From: Plutella xylostella
Lineage: Eukaryota > Arthropoda > Insecta > Lepidoptera > Plutellidae
Direction of reading: 5' to 3'
DNA length: 64,000 bases
Assembly (NCBI RefSeq): GCF_932276165.1
Contig: NC_064006.1
Span: forward strand, 1,612,001 to 1,676,000
This document shows, in pieces, positions 1 through 12,185 of the stretch (the stretch's first letter is position 1; each line of letters opens with the position of its first letter). The position numbers and the translations under genes were made by a program. The notes below the pieces were generated by a model. The model worked only from the letters and a program-made list of their open reading frames with translations, did no database searches and was not told where the DNA came from.

Positions 1-1550
1 GTGACTAAGCTGAAATTTACCATATTTTTTAATTCACCAGACACAAGTGACCGTAATAAAAATCACAATAAAACGCGCAGCAGCCGTAATGAAGTCTACA
101 AAAATGTCCGAAACATATTTTTGCCCGCAAACCGCGCGGTACAGCCGAATATAGACCACTTAATTAAGGGCCAAGATAATGTATACTTTTGAATAAAATT
201 TCACGACATACCTTGTTTTTACGGCTGTAATATGCGCCAGGCCTGCGGAGAATGGTGTCGTGGGCGAATCCCGTCTGATCCTTATTCTGAATACCGGAAA
301 TGCTTTACCAGAGGCCAGAGGCAAACACGTGTAGGTATATCTACATATATGTACCTATGATCACCAAAGTAATCCCCGAAGGGATAGTCAGAGGTGTCAT
401 CCACTTTTAGCTGTACTTACATTTTATAAGTTACTTACGTACCTGTATCTATTGTTACAGCTAGTGCAATGCGATAGGGAAGCAAACATTTAACTATTGG
501 TTAAAATTAATTTAAATTATTTCACAAACTATCACCTGAGAACAAATATTACTTATATTTGTTCTCACGTGATAGCTTGTGTGCCGTATCGAGTGATATA
601 CCTAATTGTACAAAAAAACATTGATACATGCCGGGATTTGAACCCAGGACCAGAGCTCTTAGCCGTAACCGTAACGCCACCACGACTCGCGGTCATTCAT
701 CATCAGCTAAAGTCAGTCCTTAGTCAGTCTGAATCTGGCTGTTTTAGCATCAACAGAGAAAGATTAGGGCCTTTAAAATTACTGAACAAGCATGAATTAT
801 GTAGGGATCCAAGTACTTTAGCGAATGAATCATCCTTTAGGTAATTTTATTTTAACACACGTCCTATTTTAATTCCTTAGCACAAAAAATAAAAGAAGTA
901 CCTACATATTCTGTCAAAGAAAAGACTTTTCTATCAAGACAAATTAAGTAGGTACTTATAATAGAAAGTGAATGTACTTTATATATAATATTATTTACGC
1001 CACATCACATCACACTACTCTGTACCTAGGTTAGGTATACAAAATATGGTGTCAATTTTACCATATTTTTGACCGATTTCAAAAAAAGGAGGAGGTTCTC
1101 ATCTCAATTCGTCGGGATCTTTTTTTTTTATGTATGTTCACCGATAACTCCGCCGTTTATGAACCGATTTTGAAAATTATTTTTTTGTTGTATTGGGTTG
1201 AGCTTCCAGGTGGTCCCATTTTTTTTTCAGAATTTTATCTCACCCCTAAGGGTGGGTAAAGGGGTAAAAACAGGGTATGAATTTCCATTTTGGACACATA
1301 TTAACCGATTCTTATGAAATTAAGAACGTAAATATAGTTCTTATATAAATAAAATATGATGGTGACCTTGAGCTGATCTGATGATGGAAACGGAAGGCAG
1401 TCAAGGGAACTCCTCAACGGTATATAGCAACTACTTCGTGTTTAGTCTTGAATTATTTGTATTGATTAGTACGACTTTTTGGTATCATTTGCACCTTACT
1501 TTTGATTGAAAATTATTGCAAATAAACTAAAAACTATAAAATAATAATAA
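1..1550. other. Intergenic DNA with old repeat fragments
   Basis: No gene is supported here. Around 625-715 there is a tRNA-like stretch on the minus strand (a B-box-like GGGTTCAAATCC read on the complement), probably a decayed SINE. Around 1070-1260 there is a fragment of the dispersed family beginning near CCGATTTCAAAAAAAGGAGG; a related piece recurs near 36265-36350. The rest is AT-rich with no long open frame. Confidence 0.5.
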
Positions 1551-2112
1551 AAAAAGTTAAAAAACCGACTTCAAAAAAACACTAAAATGTACCTAAGAAA
1601 TAATTTAAGGTTTACATAAATTCTACTCGTATGTGACAGTACAAATATACCTAAACAGAGTCGTGAGCACAAGTTTCGATCCTCCGTTAACGTTGCGTAT
1701 CGTCAACTGTCACTGTCAAAATGTAAGGCAAAGTTAGTTCCAAAAGTGACATTTGTTTTTTCCATATGTTACGTGGAATGTCACCAAACGCTAAACGTAT
1801 TTAGTAGCCTGTCATACATCTGTCAGTTAGTACAAAATGTATTTAAAATTTCATTTAAATACGTTTAGCGTTTGGTAAAAGTGACCCTTCGTGTAGATTC
1901 GAAAATAGTATCGAATCCTATGCTTGCGACACAGGAACTGTTATTTTTTGAAGTTGGTTTTCTTCAGATTACTTTGTCACCGCACCAACATCAAAAAGAA
2001 CAGTTCCTGCTTAGGTATATTTGTACTGTCACATACGAGTAGAATTTATGTAAACCTTAAATTATTTCTTACATTTTAGTGGTTTTTTGAAGTCGGTTTT
2101 TTAATTTTTTTT
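1551..2112. repeat. Fold-back (long inverted-repeat) transposon-like element
   Basis: The ends are inverted copies about 100 bases long. The left arm contains AAAAAACCGACTTCAAAAAA followed by a stretch including TTCTACTCGTATGTGACAG; the right arm carries the same sequence reversed and ends TTTTTTGAAGTCGGTTTTTT. The centre holds a second inverted repeat at about 1783-1875 with arms around CCAAACGCTAAACGTATTTA, so one hairpin element appears to sit inside another. No coding capacity is seen. It is a non-autonomous element of unknown superfamily. Confidence 0.75.
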
Positions 2113-3695
2113 ATGTATATATTCTTCTCCTGATTCTAATTTCTTGTTGTGCGCAATAAAGAGTTATCTATCTATCTATCTATCTACCTGTCGATGGTGA
2201 ACAAAATGTATTGTTTGTGCCATGAGTGTAAAAACACATCTCCCATATTTGAATAACCAAAAAACTAGCGCAACCACGGGCGACGCGACCCTAAATCTTT
2301 TCAGACCTCTTTCCGGTCCGGATGTTCCGTATAGACCCCTGGGCCCAAGTTTGTGGGCTCAATGGGAAGGCACCAGTATGAATGGGACCTCGTTTCCACA
2401 AGAACGGGGAGGTTTCGTCAGTCTAATGGGTTTACATTTGTGGGATTACAGATAAGGAGATTACAATTTTTGCGGCTAGGTTAGCTACGCGTTTGGTCTA
2501 GTGTTAAAGAAATTTCACTTAGAATTTATTAATAATTACCTAAGTATCGGAAAGTCAATAATATAAACACGAATCAAACAAAAATATGAATTGTCTGCAA
2601 TCCTATAGACGTTCACAATAATTTGGTTTAGCTAGACTAATCCACTTATTGAAAGTCTAGACAGACTCGATATAAGTAGGTAAGTACTTAATAAAATTTC
2701 AAAGCAAAATCAAAATTGCTTTTCAAAAATGTTTCGAAATAAACTGTTACAGGTATTAAGTTTAATATAATAACCTCACTATCTAAGTAGTTACTGAGCT
2801 CTAGCTGAGATGCTGTCGTAATCATAAAATATATCCTAGTATATTTTTGAAGCGACAGTTATTGGTAAGTATTTCTACAGATCATAACAACACAATGCAC
2901 ATCAAGATTGAATTTTAAACAAATACCGTCTTGGTCAAACGGGTCGCTGTCCAACTGACGGTAAAAAATGAATCATCAACCATTTTAATCTGAAGACCAG
3001 TCCAGTAAAAGAAATTTTTCACAAATTTTCGTGATAACTGTTTAACACCATGAACTGAGAAACGTAGCATGGATGGCCCCTTAGCTTGCTGGACCCAATA
3101 CCTTAGACACGTAACTAGTAGTGGCTGGATGAGGAAGGCTGAGAACAGTTTCCTGTGCGATTTTAGATAAATTTTACCCACATTATGTCAGGTATGTCAT
3201 ACATTTCTGGGATTATCAAAAGAGCTACCTACGTCCTTCGGAATCCTAGTACATTGCCCAGCATCCGACTTGTTCTAAGCTTGTTCTATGTGAAATAATG
3301 TTACCTAATAATTAATCCTTTGCCTTAGGTAGGTAGGTAGGTACAATAAAATATCTAATTTCGAAATTCCGTGAGGCTAACAGTGTCTATCTTTTGCCAT
3401 TACAAGTCTGTCTTATCTTTTATCTATATTATCGATGCGAAACTCTCAACTCACATAAATCTCAACTTTATTTTATCAGACCGTACAGTTGGATTCTGGC
3501 TAAACTTTACACTTTTTACGGGACTTGTTCTTGATACGTATGTCGTAATAAGTATTTGGTTGTACCTAAGTGCTACATTTCGATGGTTCTCACTGTACCT
3601 TAACTCTATTTCATACTACAAAAGACAAATCCAAACGTAATCCCATTTTACGCATTTTGAAATAAGTACCTACCTCTGATACATAGGTATTGCTA
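2113..3695. other. Intergenic DNA
   Basis: A (TCTA)n run at about 2163-2186 follows an AATAAA-like motif, as at the 3' end of a retroposed element. Around 3050-3145 there is a scrap of the RTE-type 3' coding end (GTAGTGGCTGGATGAGGAAG). No gene is supported; the open frames present have no recognisable domain. Confidence 0.45.
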
Positions 3696-4050
3696 AGGGG
3701 CCGTACATTAATCACGTGAGGTCGTTTTTCTCATTTTTTGACCCCCCCCTCCCCCATGGTGATATTTGGTGAGGTTTGGGACCAACCCTCCCTCCCCCTC
3801 CTTGGATCACGTGTATTTTATTGGAAGTCTATGTAAAGGCAATTTTTGACTAGAAAAAATATAGGTCATACTACAAATCGTTAAAATTTTTGCGCCGTCC
3901 AAAATATCGGTTCAGAAATACCAAATTTTTGACAAATTTAATACACGTGATGTCTAACGAGAACCCCCCCTCCCCCCTCGTGATGTTTCGTGAGGTTTTC
4001 AGTACCCCCTCCCCCCCCTTTGAGCCTCACGTGATTAATGGACGGCCCCT
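3696..4050. mobile_element. MITE with C-rich internal tracts
   Basis: Terminal inverted repeats read AGGGGCCGTACATTAATCAC on the left and, reversed, AGGGGCCGTCCATTAATCAC on the right. Inside, each arm carries poly-C/T tracts (CCCCCCCTCCCCC) on the same strand next to GTGATaTTtsGTGAGGTTT sequences, so the element has a repeated as well as an inverted organisation. It is about 355 bases and non-coding. Confidence 0.75.
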
Positions 4051-5736
4051 AAAGACGAATATTTGGCTTCATACTGAAAATTGCTCAACTATTGGGTTTA
4101 TTGACATGCTTCGGTAAGTTCACTGATACACTGGTCACCCCCTGAAGTACCTAGACGGTTAGGTAGGTAGATAGGGCGAACAGCAGCTATAGGCAGGTAG
4201 ACAGAGCTTTTTCCTGTAACTTTACGAGCTTATAAGAGTTGTAAGTGCTTAAGGGTATTCAAAAGTTCAGTGGGTTCTTAAACGAAGTATGGTCCAATAA
4301 AGCAGGGTGCTGTTAAATTATACCTACGTAGGGAAAAAGGGGGTAAGACGGGGCATTGTACAGTACAACTGTGACTATAGTCATGAAAATAAAGAGTGTG
4401 ATTTTGCAAAGACTTTTTATAATTTTGTAGGATACTTAAGTCATTTAGTAACATTTACATCCATTTAAAAACAAAATACCGATTTGTAATGGCTATTTTA
4501 CGGATTTGTGCTTAAATAAATATAATAGATCTATTAAATACGGTATATTTAGTTAGGATCCACTTTCGTTTTCAGTACTTTATAACTAGTTGGACTGTAA
4601 GTAGGTATAGGTACTTAAGTATTATCTACTTGGGATGAATTAAGATTATTTATGTTAGGTTTCATAACTATGTAAGTAATAGCTTCTGCTAAAGGCGCCA
4701 ATTAAAATAAACTACCTATTAAAGGAAACGAAATCATTAGTTACACAAATGATTATTTTTTTTACTTAGGTACCTACTGAGTTTCAATAACAGGTAGGTA
4801 GTGTCTTTTCAGCAACTTTCATGCTATGTTCAATGAAGTATCTTCTGCCCATTATCATTACCTACTTTTATATAAATATTATATATAAATTAATTTATAT
4901 TGTTTCATATAAGATTTATTATGTAGGTACGCAACGCACTCACTATAATCCCAATGGCTCTGCATTTAGTTTCCACACAACTTGTCTTGTTAGAACTCCA
5001 AAGAAAACAGTGCTATAGAAGTTGGTCGTCAAGCCGCAATCGAGGTTAAGACGACGTCATACGTGGTTATACCTACGATACTTATTGAGTTGATAACCTG
5101 AGCGAAGTCAAAAACCCATGGCAGTAGGTAAATCAAAATATACACGTTGTTAAAAAACTATAATATACCTAGTAAGCCGAGGCTCTTGTACAGGATTTGC
5201 TATTTACAAAAACGAAAAAAGTTTTTGTTTCCTCCTGACATTTACCTGCATACATTATATTAATAATACACCCTAAGGTTGTCTTGAAAAAATCGCTTTA
5301 AGCGAGAAGACCGCCATTTTTGTACATATTGGTTAATATTTAAGTTTTGTAAGTTTCTTTTATGTGTGTGTGTGTGTACAAATAAAGAATATTCTATCTA
5401 TCTAATAATAGGCCCCAAAACTAATGGACGTTTCTTATTCCAAACATCTTTCACCGTTTTGGAATGATAATTATACTTATGCTAAGTATATTGCTTTAAA
5501 TGAACAACATAATTTCCAATAAATTAATTTATTTATACTTAAAATATAATTACTAAAATTAATTAAGTTAAATAAATACATCTACAACAGCGAATACTGT
5601 CCTTATCAATAATAAGGAGAATCAGTCAAACAAATTCTGCATTAGAAACCACGCCACCACTGAAGTCAGCAAAATCGGGAACTACACTCACGAGCAATGA
5701 AACAGTTCCAGTGACGATAGCACGGAAAAGGCTAGC
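4051..5736. other. Intergenic DNA with a retroposon 3' end
   Basis: AT-rich DNA without a supportable gene. At about 5283-5405 there is a retroposon 3' end: GACCGCCATTTTTGTACATA, a (TG)n run, an AATAAAG signal, then TCTATCTATC. Related tails occur near 15775 (reversed) and 41983. Confidence 0.45.
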
Positions 5737-5982
5737 TTAGGGTCAATTTATACTGGGGCAGAGTCGAAGCGCAGCGAGACGTCAAATTCTTCACAACTAA
5801 AGCAAAGCCGCACGAATGGTTGGTTGCGTTGGTCACGCGTAGACGCGCGAATCGCGAAGAATGCGCGCGACTTTTTTTAAAATTTCAGTAGCAATGTGTG
5901 CGTTATGCTGTGTGCGTAATGTTCAGTATTGAATAGACGCTTCGATGCGCTTCGACTCTGTACTAGTATAAATTGACCCTTA
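5737..5982. mobile_element. MITE with TTA target duplication
   Basis: A 240-base element at 5740-5979. Left end GGGTCAATTTATACTGGGGC; right end is its reversed counterpart, with a further inverted part including AGTCGAAGCGC. Both sides are flanked by TTA, which fits a 3-base TTA target duplication as known for PIF/Harbinger elements. It is non-coding. Confidence 0.75.
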
Positions 5983-6215
5983 ATGACACATTTTACAGAG
6001 CATCAGAACATTACTTACCAACAAAAAACGTATATATTTTGATCCATTTCTAGATTAAATGTTCTGTTCTATCTATTTATCTAAATGTTTTGAAAGATTA
6101 GGGCCATTTGGTGTTGACATTTTGTGAGTGGAACTTTTTCATTGCTCGTGCGTTTATCAACCATGTTACGGTCAACAGTATGCATAAGTATATTTTTCTG
6201 GTAAGTAAGTATACT

Positions 6216-6316
6216 TACACTGACTTGCAGAAAGGAACTTTACAAAAAGAGATAGACAGATTTAATGCCGACATTTACACATCTAGCTTAATGTTCCTTT
6301 CTGCAACTCGGCGTTA
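6216..6316. mobile_element. Short MITE, TTGCAGAAAGGAAC family
   Basis: Inverted ends containing TTGCAGAAAGGAAC. A longer relative (156 bases) lies at about 37627-37787; the two share the internal piece AGATTTAATGCCGACATT. Confidence 0.65.
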
Positions 6317-6474
6317 GACCCAGGTTAGACCCCAGCTACCGTACCACCACCGATACATTAGCAATTAACAATCTATAAGCAGCGTCGCTCGCCTGTCAAA
6401 CATCTGTCAGATCCATACAAGTTACGTCAGATTTAAACAACGACCCTGCTTAACGATTGTTTATTGCTAACTAG

Positions 6475-6665
6475 CTATTCCCGCGAGCTTCGCTTCGCCT
6501 TAAAAATGTTTTTCGTGGGACGTAGCCTATGTTCTTTCTCAGGGTCTAGAGTAGTCCAGACCATATTATGTAAACCAAATTTCATTAAAAACCGTTCAGT
6601 AGTTTTGGCTTAAAAGAGTAACAGACAGACACAGTTACTTTCGCATTTATAATATTAGTCAGGAT
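6475..6665 (+). repeat. Dispersed repeat, CGCGAGCTTCGCTTCGCCTT family
   Basis: Starts at CCCGCGAGCTTCGCTTCGCC and ends after GAAAGAGTAACAGACAGACA-like sequence and TTTATAATATTAGT. Other copies are at about 28508-28650, 36060-36225 and 46930-47156. This is a common lepidopteran repeat type, probably the 3' part of a retrotransposon; clade assignment is inference. Confidence 0.65.
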
Positions 6666-6861
6666 AGTTAGGATTGATCAAAATATTTGTGTTATTAATT
6701 TGTAATATTCTGATGCGCTAAATATTGCAAATTTTCGTCTAGGAGTAATTTGGTGCTATTGTCACTGAAACTTTTTCATTGCTCGTGAGTGTATTAACCA
6801 TATTACGGCCATAAGTATATGCATATTTTTAGAGACACTTAGACCGAGGTTCAACACTAGT

Positions 6862-9800
6862 TCAGCGTATAGTCTGCGACATGTGCAGTGGTGTCAGCAT
6901 GAGTTCGAAGGCCGCGTCTTTCAAGTTGGCCCCCCGGAGGTTCGCCTCGTGTAGGTCACTGCCGGATAGGTCGCAGCACTGGAACAAAATAATTGATACT
7001 TTATTTACTTATCATCATCATCACAACCCACTAACTGGGGCATGGGTATCCTTCCAATTAGGAAAGGATTTATGCCTAGTCCACCGACTCGATAGCGAGA
7101 GTTTTTGGACTCTAAAATCAAACTGGCTCTATCGGAGATCGAACCCAGGAACCTTGTCACATAAGTCACTAACCACTACGCCATCCAGTTGTCCCAGACA
7201 GGGTTGGTTCATAAACTAATTAAGAAGTTATTTTAAGTATTATATGTAATATAAGGCTTGAAGACTGAGTGTGCTATTTATTTTCTATTTTCATTTGTCA
7301 GGTAAATCCTTTTGTTGAGTGCAATAACGAGTACAGTTCCCCAAAATTGATAATGCGCATAGAAATCTTCGCCATTGTTCGGCAACGGTCGTATTTCCCG
7401 AGCGCCAGAAAACGATATGTATTTAGAGTGGTTAAGTGCATTTTCTTCATGTATTTTTTTTAGATTTACGTGTTTGGTGCTAAAAGAGATATTGATTTAT
7501 CAGTAACGAAATTTGAGTCGATAATTCATAATATTGTCATAATATTAAAATTTACTTCGAAAATGTTACAGTACTTTTCAAATGTCTTACTCAAGCTGGT
7601 GTTAATATGAATGAAATAAGGTTTGAATAACACAAGATTTATATTAGAAGAAGAAATATGGATTTCAAACACAGGTTTACATTAAAATATCAGTTCAAAA
7701 GTATTTACAGCGCTGATAATTCACAATAATATTACAATTACAAAGTTGGTCTTTTGGGTGTGGCTTTATTGGCAAAGTGAAGTCTATCAATATGACGTAT
7801 ATTTTATTCTTAAATGTGCCTCATAATATGGCGTCGTCAAAATTAATTAAAGTTGAAATTAAATTCACATTTGAAAAAAATAACAAGAACGATGTGTAAT
7901 TGCAGCTCTTTATAATTCCACAAAAGTAATACTGATCTTGACCTTGAGACCTTTGACTGATCGGTGACAGCCACCGACCGCCCAAATTGTTTTCGATTAT
8001 GTGTCACATGATATTGGTATCTATTCTGAAGGCGGAAATTTAAGCTAATTTTAACGCTGTCAAACTATAAATTTTGCTAGCAAAAAATTACATTTACGGG
8101 AACACTCATAGAGTCGAATTTTAAATAAAGAAATTAAGGTTTTGACAGCGTTAAAATTAGAATTTCCGCCTTCAGAATCGACATCATTGACTACTATTTC
8201 TTTCGAACAAGGATCAAAATGCAAGTGATTTTTTTAAGGCTCTTACGATTCAATGATTCGGGTGTTTCCGGGAATACGACAGTTTGCGAAGATTTGCATG
8301 CGCATTATTAATATGGGAGAACTGTATATAATCTTATCTGTATCTTTGTAATATTTTGTCGACTTCCTCAGTCGGGAATCAAAAGAAAGAAAGGAAATAT
8401 TTATTAGTCACACTGACAACAACAAAAACAGAAAATGACACAATACAAAACAAAGTAGACGAAACTTGCTATCTACAGATTCTAGACCGTCAAAAAGACA
8501 CAAGCTCAGCATGTGCTGTGCATACTCACTTCTAAATCCGCCCCGGCTAAGACCGCGGTCCGGAGGTCGCAGTTCTGCAAGTTGGCATTCTTTAGCGTGG
8601 CCACTCGCAGGTTCACGCCCGCCATGTTGCTTCCTTCTAGGTTTGCACCTGGAATAATAAGATAATGGAATAATTTTCACTGATTATGATTGAATACATA
8701 CATACATCGTGAAGTCCCACAGCAGGGACAAAGGGCTTTGAAAAGATTTCGCCATCTGACTCGATCTTCCCACTCAATGTCCACAACTTTTGCCTCACGA
8801 TTATAAATTTTACCGTTTATAAAACAAAAACCCAGTCTATTTGGGAAGTGGTCCTCAGTCAGCAACTTGTAAGTAATCTGTATTGGTGGTATGAGTACAT
8901 GCATAAACTAAATACTTACTATGAGTAGTAAGTATTTAGTTTATGCATGTAACGCTTACTCTATTAGTACCTACCCTTAGACAAGTAACCCACTACCTAA
9001 CTAACTTTTCGTTGGCTTACCTTTAAGATTAACTCCTTCCATTATTGCTCTGAATCCGGCAGGATCTTCCATATTGCAGCCTTTCAGATTAGCACCTGGA
9101 AACATTTGAGAATGGACATTAAGGCAGAGTATGTAAAAAGGTGTCGAACAGGCAGTTCTATATAAGTATTTTAGGTAAACAACATCCAAACATAAGTGGC
9201 ACTTATCACCCAAATATTAATTACCCTGAACCGAAATCAAAACTTCAGAAACCAAACTACCTACCATCAAAGTATACTAACCTTCCATATTAGCACAAAG
9301 AGCCTTGACCCCCAGCAGCGTGGCGGCCTCGAGGTTGGCGTGCGACAGGTCGGCGCGCTCCAGCCAGCAGTGGGACAGGTTGCAGCCCGACAGGTTGCAG
9401 CCAGACAGATTCGCGTACTACGGGGTAAACATAGTGTGTTTTTTTTGTTTATTAGGTTCTATTAGCAGAACAACTAGACCACAAACAATGGAAAAGATAA
9501 GGCTAGCTATCGTACCACCATTATCACAGCAGCATTGCTTATCTGACTAAACTGACATAAATTGTATGGATGTGACAGGTGATTGACCAATAATCGCTCT
9601 AATATTGCAGAGAAAGTAAGCATAAACCAAAGGAGGCATAGAACAGTGGTCGACAGAGGGCTGATGATGATGATGATGAGTACAGCGCTTGGCCCCAGCA
9701 GCGTGGCGGCCTCGAGGTTGGCGTGCGACAGGTCGGCGCGCTCCAGCCAGCAGTGGGACAGGTTGCAGCCCGACAGGTTGCAGCCAGACAGATTCGCGTA

Positions 9801-12185
9801 CTACGGGGTAAACATAGTGTGTTTTTTTTGTTTATTAGGTTCTATTAGCAGAACAACTAGACCACAAACAATGGAAAAGATAAGGCTAGCTATCGTACCA
9901 CCATTATCACAGCAGCATTGCTTATCTGACTAAACTGACATAAATTGTATGGATGTGGCAGGTGATTGACAAATAATCGCTCTAATATTGCAGAGAAAGT
10001 AAGCATAAACCAAAGGAGGCATAGAACAGTGGTCGACAGAGGGCTGATGATGATGATGATGAGTACAGCGCTTGGCCCCAGCAGCGTGGCGGCCTCGAGG
10101 TTGGCGTGCGACAGGTCGGCGCGCTCCAGCCAGCAGTGGGACAGGTTGCAGCCCGACAGGTTGCAGCCAGACAGATTCGCGTACTACGGGTTAAATATAG
10201 CGTGTGTCTGAGAGGTTTAATGGTAGTTTTGTCACAGAATGGTAGTCTAGAGACTGCTTTAAGACACAGTGCTAGATAAGCAGTCATAAAGACTGGACCA
10301 GATACAACAGCAGCAGTGGTTATCTGCCTAAACTGACATGATTTGTCTAGATCTGATAGACTATTGACAAATATTCGACATTAATTGAGACACTTTTGGA
10401 AAACCAAAGGAGTCCTATAGTCATATCCAACAGTGGTCGATTGAGGGCTGATGATGATGATGATGATGATGAGTACAAAGCCTGCCCCAGCAGCGTGGCG
10501 GCCTCGAGGTTGGCGTGCGACAGGTCGGCGCGCTCCAGCGTCATAGTGTAAGTTGGTAACAAGTTGAAGATATGCTAAATGGCAATTTTGTGTTTACGAT
10601 TCGATTTAAGTATTTAAAAGGAAGGCATACGACACAGTACAGAATGCAGTTTAGAAACATTAGTAATGTGTGCCATTTGTTTCAATTATAATTAAACTTC
10701 AGGAGCAGTGGTAGAGGCTGATTATTTGTTGACATCAAAATAAGAGCAGCATCAATGATTGTGTACACAAATGGAGGCCTATAAGGAGGTGATTGATGAT
10801 GATCTACAAAGAAGTAGTTTGTCTGCCTTAATTGTCTAAACATGGGCATCCTTTTATTATATTTTGTGTATTAATTAACTATAATATTTTCCCTCTTTGT
10901 TGCCTTTATAATAATTAAGAAAAAAACCACATACCTTAAAATTAATATTCCTCAAATCCAGTCTATTCAGATCAGCCCCAGACAAGTTGACCCCCTGATA
11001 TCGTAGCTCTGATGAAGTTGGTGTGGCTATGAGGGACCGTACAACGTCCATGCGAGTTAGTGCTTGACTGTCACTACCAGGTCGGCTATCGGCTTGCTCT
11101 ATCAACTGCTGGAGTTGCGGTATCATCGAGTCTATACCTGGAAATATGCATAATTGTTGTTTATTAATGTAAATATAAATTAATTTGCTTTGTTCAGCAG
11201 AGACGCAGAGGATGGCTAATAGAAATATAAATAGGTAATGTAAATCTAGTGATAAAATAATATAAAAAAATATGTTGCTGAGTCGTACAAAGTTTGAGTA
11301 CAGAATGTTGTGAACTGGATATTAATAATTTGTTTCGTGCGTCACGCTGGGCATCCACTGAAACACCAGTGCTGTGTCCTTCGAGTTCCTCTAAGCAGCA
11401 ACAGCTGAGTGGATGTGCCTTTTTGACACGCAGCATATTGTCCATTGTTTTGTACTGGTACATATATTTTTTTGTTTGATTTAATTATTACTTAAGTTCT
11501 TTATATATAAGTACTTAGCTGTTTTTGAAAGTTACTGTATTTTTGTTTTTTCATTTTTTTTTGCTGTGTGTCAAATAAATGATTTCTATTCTATTCTATT
11601 CTAACACTTTAAAAACACACCATAAAACAAAGCCTCTTCAAGCACTCCTTTGGGATTCACATGCTTATCTAGTATCACCACCCCATGTCTTAAATAATTT
11701 AAAATAGGCTCAAAATACTGCGGGCTCCTGTCTATTAAATACGCCCCAGTATTGTCCACAACGCTAGGATTCATGAGGTAGCCTTTATCATCATTTGTGA
11801 ACATCCTTGCAAGCATAGACAATGGTTCTTTGGCCTGGAGAGTGGATCTGGAAGTCGTGAAGTGTTTCCCGCCAACATTCAGCGTTATCCACTCGGAAAC
11901 AGCCTGCTTTTCCACCTCATCCAAAGCTAAGGTCTCCAAGGATTTGCCTAATGTTTCACTCTCGTTTGAGGCATTCTGAGCGTCTGTCGAGACATATATC
12001 TTATCGTCGTCTCTTATGAGTTGAACGTCACAAATTTCACAGCCATTTGATGTGGTTAATGTTATATTTTCCGCCTGCAGTTGGAACTTTTCCGAGATTT
12101 CTTTCACGAAGTCCTCCATCGAATCTGGGACTGCCATAACCAGCCCATTGTATCTGTTGCTGCCGTACACAAAGGCTCGTTTCAT
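6862..12185 (-). CDS. KCTD9: KCTD9: BTB/POZ and pentapeptide-repeat protein
   Basis: Six exons on the minus strand: 12185-11621, 11137-10935, 9417-9282, 9095-9021, 8648-8530 and 6978-6862 (stop at 6864-6862). All introns are GT-AG, phases agree, and the total is 1,215 bases, 404 residues (human KCTD9 is 389). Residues 1-68 form the N-terminal ubiquitin-like/KHA-type domain (IRDDDKIYV). A BTB domain follows at about 99-190 (WITLNVGGKHFTTSRSTL, then LIDRSPQYFEPILNYLRHG). From about 235 to the end it is pentapeptide repeats of the A(N/D)LxG kind, closing with MLTPLHMSQ as in the family. KCTD9 is known as a cullin-3 adaptor-type protein; the substrate here is unknown. The gene is divergent from MTHFSD. 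Intron 2 contains partial duplicates of exon 3; intron 5 holds a SINE, and intron 4 or 5 other repeats. Confidence 0.95.
7010..7210 (-). mobile_element. tRNA-derived SINE (in last KCTD9 intron)
   Basis: Read on the minus strand it begins with a tRNA-like head: GGCGTAGTGGTTAGTGAC followed by a B-box GGTTCCTGGGTTCGATC. The tail reaches the GATGATGATG run at about 7014-7024. It lies 30 bases from the acceptor of the last KCTD9 exon, in the same orientation as the gene. Confidence 0.65.
8024..8177. mobile_element. Hairpin MITE in KCTD9 intron 5
   Basis: Near-perfect inverted ends: TTCTGAAGGCGGAAATT at the left and AATTTCCGCCTTCAGAA at the right, continuing inwards through TTTTAACGCTGTCAAA and its reverse. 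About 154 bases, non-coding. Confidence 0.75.
8897..8950. repeat. Perfect 24-bp inverted repeat with 6-base loop
   Basis: The left arm 8897-8920 starts ACATGCATAAACTAAATACT. The right arm 8927-8950 is its exact reverse complement, and the loop is ATGAGT. It sits in KCTD9 intron 4. It could be the core of a MITE or a replication-made palindrome. Confidence 0.8.
9311..10541 (-). repeat. Tandem partial copies of KCTD9 exon 3
   Basis: A 383-base unit (start points 9311, 9694 and 10077) contains the 5' part of exon 3 plus upstream intron. A fourth, shorter copy lies at 10486-10541. Only the first unit joins a complete exon (9417-9282) with a GTTAGT donor. In the other copies the exon, read on the minus strand, stops after the codons for ATLLG and runs into a GTACTCATCATCATC sequence. 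They have the TAG acceptor but no donor and lack the last residues (VKALCANME). The next bases (CAGCCCTCTGTCGACCACTG, degenerate) resemble the reversed 3' end of RTE-type elements. Confidence 0.9.

Noticed and set aside
2222..2455. 77-codon open frame
   Set aside because: No recognisable domain, no splice or promoter context, intergenic position next to a retroposon tail.
9196..10562. Repeated open frames around the KCTD9 exon copies, including Met and Ser runs
   Set aside because: They are wrong-strand or wrong-frame readings of the copied exon and a (GAT)n microsatellite.
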